DNA of 64,000 bases from UBA1672 sp046542355 (GTDB taxonomy: Bacteria; Pseudomonadota; Alphaproteobacteria; Micavibrionales; Micavibrionaceae). The DNA is taken from NCBI GenBank assembly GCA_046542355.1, contig JBKHBN010000006.1, positions 6,190 to 70,189 on the forward strand, read 5' to 3'. Position numbers and translations under genes: made by a program. Below the pieces are notes generated by a model that worked only from the letters and a program-made list of their open reading frames with translations, did no database searches and was not told the DNA's origin. Positions 17,641 through 25,139 of this stretch are shown piece by piece (the stretch's first letter is position 1; every line of letters begins with the position of its first letter).

Positions 17641-18892
17641 TGATGATCTGGAAGAAGAGCTAATTGATTCTGAGGAAGAGTTTGATGAATTCTCTCAAAA
17701 ATCAGGTCTGGCTGATGTAATCCGGAATAGCGACCTTGCCAAAATAGGTGTCGTGGTTGCCGTTCTTGGTGCAGTTATCGGCGTTATGATGTTTTTTAGT
17801 GGAAGCGAAGAACAAGCAAATATTTCTTCTTTGCCGCAAGGCTCTGAAGTAACATCAGCTCCCGGAACAGGCCAGGAGGTTGACCCTGCCTATATTGCGG
17901 CGGTTGAAGAACAAAATGAGGCAGAACTGGATCGCGCCCTAGCGCAAGGGGGAAGTGCCATTCCTGTTCCTATCGAGACGCCGGATACACGTCTTGAAGT
18001 GCCTGCTGTAGAAGAAGAGGCAGAAGACCCATTGCACAGATGGAGAATGCTTCAGGAAGAACGTGTCGAGCGTCAATTACAATCTCGAGATCTGGAAGAA
18101 GAGCCAGTGACTGTTCTGGATGCAGAGCAACAAAGTCAAGCTGTACAGGCGCTTGCAGAATCCATGGCTCAACAAATGGAGTCTGTTTTGGGTCGTACTA
18201 CAGAACAAGCAAATTTTAATACCAAGACCCTCATCACTTATAGCGGTGAAGGCGCTGGTGGACAGCAATCTGGTGGACAAGGAGAGTCAGGTAATGAGGC
18301 TCCTTTTGAAGAAATATCTGAAGAGATTGTCATAATCCCTGCCGGTAAGATTGTTTATGGCCAATTGCTGCTTGAAGCAAACTCGGATATGCCGACGAAT
18401 GTTCTAGCCGAGATGGTTAGTGGGCCTTTAAAGGGCTGGAAATTGATGGGGTCATTCAGCGTTACGGGTAATGACGACTTGCTGGCTATTACGTTTGATC
18501 TTGCCGTTAATGATGAAGGCAAGCAGTATAATGTCAACGCTGTCATGCTCAATCCGGATACAGGTCTGGCCGCTATGCGTACCGATATAGACCGCAGATA
18601 TTTTCAGAGAATTATTATGCCCGCAGCTGCCGAATTTATTTCTGCTTATGCGCAGGCCGTTGAAGATTCGGGTGCAACTTCCATAGTCGTTTCCGGTGAT
18701 GTTGTTGTTGAAGAAGAAGATGAAACTACCGACGAACAGGAAGTTGCTGCTGGTGTTGCTGCTGCTGGCGATGAAATTTCAACTATTTTAGATGAAATGG
18801 CAGATGTAGAAGTTAAAGTCATAATAGATGCCGGAACGCCCATTGGTATATTCTTTACCCAAAATGTTGTTGAGACAGAAGAAGCTATTTAA
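17633..18892 (+). CDS. dotG: T4BSS core channel protein DotG/IcmE
   Basis: DotG (IcmE) is the VirB10-like protein that spans from the inner membrane to the outer-membrane ring. It is 419 aa, much shorter than the Legionella protein, because the long pentapeptide-repeat region is absent. An acidic cytoplasmic start is followed by one membrane segment (residues about 36-55), a Glu/Gln-rich linker, and a VirB10/TrbI-type C-terminal domain beginning near residue 225 (IPAGKIVYGQLLLEANSDMP, then GPLKGWKLMGSF). The compact form is like those in IncI plasmids and other alphaproteobacteria. A hairpin terminator follows at 18909. Confidence 0.94.
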   Translation: MNDDDLEEELIDSEEEFDEFSQKSGLADVIRNSDLAKIGVVVAVLGAVIGVMMFFSGSEEQANISSLPQGSEVTSAPGTGQEVDPAYIAAVEEQNEAELDRALAQGGSAIPVPIETPDTRLEVPAVEEEAEDPLHRWRMLQEERVERQLQSRDLEEEPVTVLDAEQQSQAVQALAESMAQQMESVLGRTTEQANFNTKTLITYSGEGAGGQQSGGQGESGNEAPFEEISEEIVIIPAGKIVYGQLLLEANSDMPTNVLAEMVSGPLKGWKLMGSFSVTGNDDLLAITFDLAVNDEGKQYNVNAVMLNPDTGLAAMRTDIDRRYFQRIIMPAAAEFISAYAQAVEDSGATSIVVSGDVVVEEEDETTDEQEVAAGVAAAGDEISTILDEMADVEVKVIIDAGTPIGIFFTQNVVETEEAI

Positions 18893-18908
18893 TACAATAA
18901 AACTATTC

Positions 18909-18935
18909 AAGGCCGGTGTGATGCCGGCCTTTTGT
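18909..18935 (+). terminator. Rho-independent terminator after dotG
   Basis: A perfect 8-bp stem AAGGCCGG / CCGGCCTT with a 7-base loop is followed by a short T-rich stretch, just after the dotG stop. It probably ends or weakens the dotI-dotH-dotG transcript ahead of the dotF-like gene. Confidence 0.8.
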
Positions 18936-19001
18936 CCTTAAAATGTTATTTTTTCTGAGTCAGTGATCATTCCTTCAGTCTCAAAAGGCGAGATTTTTTC
19001 T

Positions 19002-20663
19002 ATGCATAATTTCAGTGACAATCCAAATAAAGAACAAGATCAGTACACGGATGATCTAGAAAATTTAGAGGAATTTGAGGATACTTTTGAGGAGTTTGAT
19101 GACTCTGATTTTAATGACGATTGGGACGCACAAGGTTCTGAAGATCCGAACAATGACGCCGCGTTAGATTCCGCTTCCCCAGATTCCGCTTCCGTTCCTC
19201 TCCCATCGACACAAAATCCGGCTTCTTCGATAGAACAGCACGCCGATACTGCCGAGCCAAGCGCCACTTCGCTTCAACCAGACAAAACAGAGCAAGACGA
19301 TCCAGCACTTTTAGATGAATCTTTTCATGATCAGCCCGCAGATGATAAATCTTCAAGTTTAGAGCCGGAGGTACCAAATAATTCCGATGAGGATAATTTT
19401 TCAGAAAATTTTGATGAAACAGAAGCCATCTTTGAAAATGAGTTTGATGAGGCGTTCGAAAATGAATTCGATGATGAGTTTGAAGACGATAAACTGCAAG
19501 ATCCTGATCTGAATCAAAAGCAAAAAAAGCGTTTTCCTGTTATTTTGCTGGTTTTTTTTGTCGTATTGGTCGCCGTTGGCGCTACGCTTTATAACACTTT
19601 CAATTTCGGGGAAACTGATATTCCCGTTATCAATCTAGGCTCTTCTACGGAGACGCTCGACGCACCGGATGCCTATGCTCCTGATATGGTTGATCCTTTA
19701 CAAATCGATCAGGATCATACACTTTCGGATGAAATGCCTATGGATGGCAGTATAGCTAATGAGCCGTCGATACCAGATCTTGTTCCAGCCGAAGAGCAAG
19801 CAGGCAGCAAATCTGGCGATCTGGACGATGCACCTTTAACACCATTTCCCCGGAATCTGGATGAGCAATTTTCCGATCTTCCCCCATTGCAAGATGATAT
19901 AGAAGAAGCCAGTGTGATGCCGGAAAGTCAGGACAACGTCTCTGCAAATGATGTAACCAACCCCTTTACACTGGATGAGGACGTTAATGAAGATCCGCTA
20001 AGCAACAATTTCATTGGAGACATGCCCTCATTAGAACGCGAGAACAATGAGCGCCCAAGTGAACAGGCAAATGATGAGCCTTTATTCGATTCACAAAATC
20101 TTCCGGTTATTGAAGACAAACTTATTTTAAAGACAGAGGAGGCTCCAGAGCCTGAAGACCTGGATCATGGCTCTTATCCTTCTGTTCAGGCTAATCAGAG
20201 CGCGGATTCTTTAGAAACGGATCTTGTAGAGGATGCGATCATTGACAGCGCGTCTGATCGGCAGCAAGAACAAAATCTAGAACAAAGCGCCCCTGAAACA
20301 AGCGGTGATGACAATAGCCTGGTTCAAGCGGAAGACACTCCGGGCAATACTTTAGAGGCTCCTCCTAAAGCTGAGGAAGCAGGACATAGCGCACAAATCG
20401 ATCCTATCGATTCGCCTCCGGTGCCACCGCGTGCGCCTCGTGAGGATGATATTGATGACCTTCCGGAAACAAGCGCTCCACAACCAAAATGGCAAATTCG
20501 TGCCATTCAGCCCGGGCGCGCCGTTCTCTATGATGCGAAAAGCGGTAATATTGAGGCTATTGAAACCGGTAATTCAGTGGACGGTCTGGGGCGCGTCATG
20601 GCCATTACCAAACAAGACGGGCGCTGGGTTGTGATCGGCAGCAATGGAAAAGTCTCAAGATAA
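19002..20663 (+). CDS. dotF: DotF/IcmG-like inner-membrane protein with long acidic regions
   Basis: A GTG at 18963 is in frame, but ATG at 19002 has an AAAGGCGAG site in front and is preferred (553 aa). Residues 1-175 are very acidic and Ser/Pro-rich, with repeated NEFD-type segments. One membrane segment follows at about 177-200, then a long acidic periplasmic linker. The last 60 residues form a small beta domain: WQIRAIQPGRAVLYDAKSGN, then VDGLGRVMAITKQDGRWVV. This resembles the C-terminal domain of IcmG/DotF and IncI TraP, which is like PilP/GspC. The domain order and position after dotG support DotF. The low-complexity length is unusual. Confidence 0.78.
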   Translation: MHNFSDNPNKEQDQYTDDLENLEEFEDTFEEFDDSDFNDDWDAQGSEDPNNDAALDSASPDSASVPLPSTQNPASSIEQHADTAEPSATSLQPDKTEQDDPALLDESFHDQPADDKSSSLEPEVPNNSDEDNFSENFDETEAIFENEFDEAFENEFDDEFEDDKLQDPDLNQKQKKRFPVILLVFFVVLVAVGATLYNTFNFGETDIPVINLGSSTETLDAPDAYAPDMVDPLQIDQDHTLSDEMPMDGSIANEPSIPDLVPAEEQAGSKSGDLDDAPLTPFPRNLDEQFSDLPPLQDDIEEASVMPESQDNVSANDVTNPFTLDEDVNEDPLSNNFIGDMPSLERENNERPSEQANDEPLFDSQNLPVIEDKLILKTEEAPEPEDLDHGSYPSVQANQSADSLETDLVEDAIIDSASDRQQEQNLEQSAPETSGDDNSLVQAEDTPGNTLEAPPKAEEAGHSAQIDPIDSPPVPPRAPREDDIDDLPETSAPQPKWQIRAIQPGRAVLYDAKSGNIEAIETGNSVDGLGRVMAITKQDGRWVVIGSNGKVSR

Positions 20664-20958
20664 CTTACTCAAATTACTTGTCTTCTTAAAATAAGGCGAC
20701 AATATGACAAAAATGTGTTATGATGGTCTTAGGAGCGTTGCGAATGCTTAAGAGCCTTCGTGACCCTTTGGTTTGTTGGTCTTATGTTTTGACTTGTAAC
20801 GCCAAAACGTTAGGAAATTTGTAATAATTGATAAAATTTTAATTAAATACGTGTATATTTTTAACATAATGCCGTTATTTTGCTTATTTAAATTTGCGCA
20901 ATTTGGGTAAAATATGTTGTAATTTAAAGAGTGTTAGGTGCTAAGGAGACGTAACGTG

Positions 20959-22644
20959 ATGAGAAAAACCCTGTTTTCCCTTTTATTAGGCGCGCTCTTC
21001 GTCTTGGTAAGTTCTGAAGCCGGTTTTGCTCAGGATCTCGGTACTGTAGGTGATAGTATGTCCACTAGCGCGCAGCGCCTACCTGGTCTGCTTGCGATGT
21101 TTGCCTATATCAGCGGTATTATTCTTTGCGTGACGGGGCTTTTAAAGCTTGTCGATCATGTCACAAACCCCTCTCAAACAAAGCTCGGCGTTCCGGTTGT
21201 CAGGTTCTTGGTTGGCGGAGCACTGTTTTCTTTGCCTATTATTGCCGAGGCTGTCAAGAACACAATCGGCCTAGGTGGGCCAGCAGAATTTGGTATGCAG
21301 GAAGAAGGGACAAATTTTCTTGGCGCCCTTATCAACAAACTTGCGACCCTTAATGCTTTTGGCAGTCTTGGATTTAGCGCAAATGCTGTTATGGGATCTA
21401 TGATTAGTGCTGTTGATTTTGTTCCAGCTTTAATTTCCATGGTTGCCTATCTATTGGGTCTTATTGCTATGGTATCAGCCTTATATAAAACCAAGGATCA
21501 TGTCGAAAACCCTGACCGCGTTCCGATAAAAGATGCCATCATTCGCTACCTTCTTGCTGGTGCACTTTTTGCTCTGCCAACCCTTTATACTGCAATGTAT
21601 AGCATAATTGCCGGTAGTGAACTAGGATTAACAGGAGCTTTAGAAAGTGTCAGGGCTTACGTTAGCTTTATTAAGTCATCACAAGATGGGGGGGTCGCGG
21701 CCTGCGATATAGATGTTCTTACTAACCAGATTCCACAATTTGTAAGAGACCTGCTTCCTGAAGGTATAGATAAAGCTGATACATTGGGCGTTCTAATTTG
21801 TAACACTATGGTATCAACAGCGTATTTACCTTCATTCCTAAATGCAATTGCCTATATGATAGGATTGGTTCTTGGAGTCTGGGGGGTCATGAAAATACGT
21901 GACCATGTGAACGAGCCATCAAGAACCGGTTTAAACGAAGGAATAATGCGTCTTATAGCCGGTGGTGCCTTCTTTGCTCTTCCTTATGTTCTGGTTGTCC
22001 TCCAGCAGTCAATTTTTACAGACTCGGCGAGCCTTATTTCTGCAGCCCTTGCGGCTAATTACGGATTTAATGAAACTGATTGCGCCGGCGGAGGATCTCT
22101 CGATCTGGCTATGGGTTGCGTAATGCAAAATCTTCTAGGGCCTGTGCAGGTCGGCTTAAATTTCTTTGGATATGTTGCCGGAGCGATTTTTATCATGATT
22201 GGCATTTCACGTTTGATTAAATCAGCACAAGAGGGACCGCGTGGACCTGGCGGAATTGGAACATTCGGAACCTTTATTATTGGTGCAATGTTGCTGTCCG
22301 CATCAACCCTGATTCAGGTCTTTTCTGCTACCATATTTAGTGACGCTAAGACATACACCTATGCACAACTAGCAAATGCCGGTGGTATGGACGCGCAGGA
22401 ACAGGCGGCCGTTTTGAATGTTATTTCTGCTGTTCTTCGGTTCCTGATTATTATCGGCATGATCAGTTTTGTACGCGGATTGTTCATTATGCGCGATGTG
22501 GCCGAGGGTAAGGGCAATGCCTCTACTATGGCTGGCATGACGCATATTATTGGCGGCGCACTGGCCGTGAATATGGGGCCGCTGCTCAATGCTGTGCAGG
22601 CAACGTTGGGTATAGGTGATTTCGGTGTGGCTTTTGGCCTCTAA
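20959..22644 (+). CDS. Five-repeat IcmC/DotE-like inner-membrane protein
   Basis: GTG codons at 20938 and 20956 are in frame, but ATG at 20959 follows an AAGGAGACG site and gives a clean signal peptide ending GFA (561 aa). The protein is built from repeated units. Each unit has a membrane helix, a short loop with a (R/K)DHVxxPS/DR-like motif, and a second helix with a GGAxFxLP motif. Copies lie at about residues 38-95, 153-220, 290-355, 393-465 and 487-555; the last two are divergent. Single units of this type are IcmC/DotE, IcmD/DotP and DotV in Legionella. I infer that several of those roles are fused here. The two small genes downstream each encode one unit. Confidence 0.8.
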   Translation: MRKTLFSLLLGALFVLVSSEAGFAQDLGTVGDSMSTSAQRLPGLLAMFAYISGIILCVTGLLKLVDHVTNPSQTKLGVPVVRFLVGGALFSLPIIAEAVKNTIGLGGPAEFGMQEEGTNFLGALINKLATLNAFGSLGFSANAVMGSMISAVDFVPALISMVAYLLGLIAMVSALYKTKDHVENPDRVPIKDAIIRYLLAGALFALPTLYTAMYSIIAGSELGLTGALESVRAYVSFIKSSQDGGVAACDIDVLTNQIPQFVRDLLPEGIDKADTLGVLICNTMVSTAYLPSFLNAIAYMIGLVLGVWGVMKIRDHVNEPSRTGLNEGIMRLIAGGAFFALPYVLVVLQQSIFTDSASLISAALAANYGFNETDCAGGGSLDLAMGCVMQNLLGPVQVGLNFFGYVAGAIFIMIGISRLIKSAQEGPRGPGGIGTFGTFIIGAMLLSASTLIQVFSATIFSDAKTYTYAQLANAGGMDAQEQAAVLNVISAVLRFLIIIGMISFVRGLFIMRDVAEGKGNASTMAGMTHIIGGALAVNMGPLLNAVQATLGIGDFGVAFGL

Positions 22645-22703
22645 TGCCGATTTGAAATTATGTTCATTGGATCGGCTCTGTTATAAATTCCAAACACCAA
22701 ACC

Positions 22704-22733
22704 AAAAACGCCATAAAAACGTGGCGTTTTTTT
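22704..22733 (+). terminator. Rho-independent terminator
   Basis: A 10-bp stem AAAAACGCCA / TGGCGTTTTT with an 8-base loop and T tail follows the stop of the five-repeat membrane protein by 60 bp. Confidence 0.85.
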
Positions 22734-22812
22734 CGTAAGGGTGCTAATCTGCATGACATTATGGGCATCTATAGTGCCTGCTTATGATCTAAATACGGTG
22801 AGGGTCTTTACC

Positions 22813-23526
22813 ATGGCATTATTGCCCATATCTCTTGGATTGCCCCGTGTGCGCATGGGGGGAGCACAAAAAAAAGGAAAACCCGGCTCCGCTAAAACGG
22901 CGCGTGGCGGCGGTAAGCTTGATAAGGAATTAAAGCAAAAAATTTTCACCCGTGATGATGATACATGTCAGTGCTGCGGGTTTAAGGCGAAGAAATATCA
23001 GGATGTTCTCCATGTTAACGGGGATCTCAGTGATACTTCCGAAAATAACCTCAAAACAGTGTGCATTTTTTGTCACCAGTGTTTTAATCTCGACACGGTC
23101 AGCGATATGCGCTCTGGCGTTTTGTTATGGTTGCCGGAGATATCGCAGGCTGATTTGCACCACCTGACGCGCGCTATTTATGTGGCGCGGATTTCACAAG
23201 GCGACATGGCCAATGCTTCGCGCAAATCTCTTGAGGCTCTTATGCAGCGCCGCGAGGAAGTCAGATCGCGCATCGGGACTGATGATCCCTATATCCTGGC
23301 TACAGTACTGCGCGATTATTTAACAGATGGTCATTACCATAACCGCGATAAGAAACTTTCAGGCGTGCGGCTGTTTCCTCTTGACCGGCGCATTATCAAG
23401 GAAGCTGATCTGGAGTTTAACCAGTTTCCGCAAATACTGGCGTATTGGCGCTCCAAGGACGGGCCGTTTGGTGGCAAAACACCGCAAAAATGGTTCGATA
23501 TCTATCACCAGCTAGTCGAAGCCTGA
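22813..23526 (+). CDS. dotN: T4BSS coupling-complex protein IcmJ/DotN
   Basis: IcmJ/DotN is a zinc-binding, HNH-fold-derived member of the DotL type IV coupling complex. The ORF is open from GTG 22741, but ATG 22813 has a GGTGAGGG site and matches the usual N-terminus, giving 237 aa. Zinc ligands are visible as Cys52-x2-Cys55 (CQCCGF) and Cys84/Cys87/Cys90 (CIFCHQC). The flanking sequence KIFTRDDDTCQCCGF with HVNGDL matches the family, as does the LLWLPEISQADLHHL segment after it. Generic annotation may call it an HNH endonuclease. The position in this locus favours DotN. No DotL is encoded in the window. Confidence 0.85.
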   Translation: MALLPISLGLPRVRMGGAQKKGKPGSAKTARGGGKLDKELKQKIFTRDDDTCQCCGFKAKKYQDVLHVNGDLSDTSENNLKTVCIFCHQCFNLDTVSDMRSGVLLWLPEISQADLHHLTRAIYVARISQGDMANASRKSLEALMQRREEVRSRIGTDDPYILATVLRDYLTDGHYHNRDKKLSGVRLFPLDRRIIKEADLEFNQFPQILAYWRSKDGPFGGKTPQKWFDIYHQLVEA

Positions 23527-23535
23527 GCAGGCTAT

Positions 23536-24041
23536 GGATTGCTTCAGCCGCTTTTTCCTCCTCGCAATGACGAAGAGTAACAGCGAAAACACCATATCTT
23601 TGTATATTTTAAATTAAATGAGCAAAAAAATATGGCAATATTGTGGCAGAGGTGGTATAGTAGGGTTAGTAGGTCAGTTTTTTACAGTCTATTTTTTAGG
23701 AGGAGCATGATCATGTTCAAGAAAATCAAATCAAAATATTATGCGATGGGCGCAGCCATCACAATCGGCACGCTCTCAGGTGCTGGTGATGCGCTTGCTG
23801 AAGATAACACTTTTAGTACTATTTCTAAAAATATCGGTACATCTTTTGGCAGTATTCCTGCCTTGCTTGCAATGTTTGCCTATATTGCCGGGGTTATCTT
23901 TGCGATTATGGGCGTGCTGAAAATCAAGCAGCATGTTGAAAACCCAAGCCAGACCCCGCTTAAAGACGGCGTGGTGCTTCTTCTTGTTGGCGGTGCCTTC
24001 TTTGCCCTTCCGATCATGCTTGAAGCAATGCAAAACTCTAT
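23536..24041 (+). repeat. Direct repeat copy 1, including most of a gene
   Basis: About 0.5 kb, covering an upstream palindromic segment (GGATTGCTTC to CTCGCAATGACGA), the promoter and leader region, and the first three quarters of the small IcmC-like gene, is repeated at 24235-24751 with few differences. The coding divergence is concentrated just after the signal peptide region and at the 3' end. Confidence 0.9.
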
Positions 24042-24108
24042 CGGTGAAACCGACGCAGATATTAAAGGTGCAGAGCTTCAGAAAGCGATAATTCAGTCTA
24101 AGACATAA
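23713..24108 (+). CDS. Single-repeat IcmC/IcmD-like membrane protein, copy 1
   Basis: The ORF opens at 23632, but AGGAGG at 23698 is 9 bases from ATG 23713, giving 131 aa. A signal-type segment ends near ALA (residue about 26). One unit of the IcmC/DotE-like repeat follows: IPALLAMFAYIAGVIFAIMG, KIKQHVENPSQTPLKDG, and GGAFFALPIMLEAMQ. It is an inner-membrane protein with two further membrane helices. The unit is almost identical to that of copy 2 at 24414; the proteins differ at the N-terminal exported segment and the C-terminal tail. Small paired members may act as IcmD/DotP- and DotE-like subunits. Confidence 0.82.
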   Translation: MFKKIKSKYYAMGAAITIGTLSGAGDALAEDNTFSTISKNIGTSFGSIPALLAMFAYIAGVIFAIMGVLKIKQHVENPSQTPLKDGVVLLLVGGAFFALPIMLEAMQNSIGETDADIKGAELQKAIIQSKT

Positions 24109-24413
24109 TGATATACGTTTAACCCTTCAAGTAAACAGAAGGGGACGAGCAGAGAAGAACAGAGCCGGATATTTCGGCTCTGTTTTATTTGTGCTGTTTT
24201 GAGGTGCGTGTTCATATGCAGGCGTGCCGGATTGGGATTGCTTCGGCCGCTTTTTCCTCCTCGCAATGACGAAGAGTAACAGCGAAAACACCATATCTTT
24301 GTATATTTTAAATTAAATGAGCAAAAAAATATGGCAATATTGTGGCAGAGGTGGTATAGTAGGGTTAGTAGGTAAGTTTTTTACAGTCTATTTTTTTAAG
24401 GAGGAACATGATC
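24109..24413. other. Intergenic region between the duplicated genes
   Basis: This 305-bp gap holds the terminator of copy 1 at 24158. From 24235 onward it is the repeated upstream segment also found before copy 1: a palindromic GGATTGCTTC...GCAATGACGA motif, an AT-rich putative promoter, and the AGGAGG site at 24399. Confidence 0.6.
24158..24190 (+). terminator. Rho-independent terminator after copy 1
   Basis: A perfect 10-bp stem AACAGAGCCG / CGGCTCTGTT with a GATATTT loop is followed by a T-rich tail. A related hairpin with the same loop follows copy 2. Confidence 0.85.
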
Positions 24414-24751
24414 ATGTTCAAGAAAATCAAATCAAAATATTATGCGATGGGCGCGGCTATTACGGTCGGAACACTGGCGGGGGTCGATGATGCACATGCT
24501 GACGATCCTGTTGGCAACAATTTTAGCGAGATTGCTGAAAATATCGGTACATCTTTTGGCAGTATTCCTGCCTTGCTTGCAATGTTTGCCTATATTGCCG
24601 GGGTTATCTTTGCGATTATGGGCGTGCTGAAAATCAAGCAGCATGTTGAAAACCCAAGCCAGACCCCGCTTAAAGACGGCGTGGTGCTTCTTCTTGTTGG
24701 CGGTGCCTTCTTTGCCCTTCCGATCATGCTTGAAGCAATGCAAAACTCTAT
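24235..24751 (+). repeat. Direct repeat copy 2, including most of a gene
   Basis: This is the second copy of the 23536-24041 segment. The upstream 170 bp and the membrane-repeat coding part are almost identical, while about 60 bp after the start codon is diverged and a few bases longer. Confidence 0.9.
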
Positions 24752-24824
24752 TGATGCTAAAGGAGAAGGAAAAGCTGTTACAGGCGCTATACTTTATGAA
24801 GCCGACCTTCGAGGCGTTGATTAA
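24414..24824 (+). CDS. Single-repeat IcmC/IcmD-like membrane protein, copy 2
   Basis: AGGAGG at 24399 is 9 bases from ATG 24414, which I prefer over the ATG at 24408 (136 aa). The signal-type segment ends near AHA. The same two-helix unit as copy 1 follows, with identical residues over the whole membrane part. The C-terminal tail differs (it ends EADLRGVD). The near-identical DNA argues for recent duplication or gene conversion. The diverged exported segment and tail suggest the copies are separating in function, or that these parts are under selection. Confidence 0.82.
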   Translation: MFKKIKSKYYAMGAAITVGTLAGVDDAHADDPVGNNFSEIAENIGTSFGSIPALLAMFAYIAGVIFAIMGVLKIKQHVENPSQTPLKDGVVLLLVGGAFFALPIMLEAMQNSIDAKGEGKAVTGAILYEADLRGVD

Positions 24825-25139
24825 TATATGGTTGTTGCGTCCCTGTAAGCTGGATTGCAAACACGTATTCAAAATTAATGCGGAGCCGGATATTTCGGCT
24901 TCGTTTTTTTGTGCTGTATTGGGACGCGGGCTCATATGCAGGGGATTTCTCCGCCGCTCCTGACTTCTTGCAATGACAAAAAGCAGAAAATCGATGCGAT
25001 AGAAATCAAGACATTTTAAAATAACATGATTACGATTTCTATCGTAGATTATTGCAAATCTGGTGTATGAATTTTATACGTTATACGCTAGACTTCGCAT
25101 TTATAGGACTATATCAAGCAACCTTGGCCATACCGTAAT
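24825..25139. other. Intergenic region before dotO
   Basis: These 315 bp contain a terminator at 24881, a degenerate copy of the TTGCAATGAC palindromic repeat near 24950-24978, and a 10-bp inverted repeat GATAGAAATC (24998-25007) / GATTTCTATC (25034-25043). That repeat lies where an operator or leader hairpin for dotO could sit. Confidence 0.5.
24881..24910 (+). terminator. Rho-independent terminator after copy 2
   Basis: An 8-bp stem CGGAGCCG / CGGCTTCG (one G-T pair), with the same GATATTT loop as the copy 1 terminator, is followed by seven T residues. Confidence 0.85.

Noticed and set aside
22741..22812. N-terminal extension of dotN from GTG 22741
   Set aside because: The extension has no ribosome site at its start and overlaps the tail of a terminator; ATG 22813 has a good site and fits the family length.
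24432..24935. 167-aa open frame antisense to the second small IcmC-like gene
   Set aside because: It repeats the antisense frame of copy 1 only because of the DNA duplication; the plus-strand gene has a signal peptide, ribosome site and family match.
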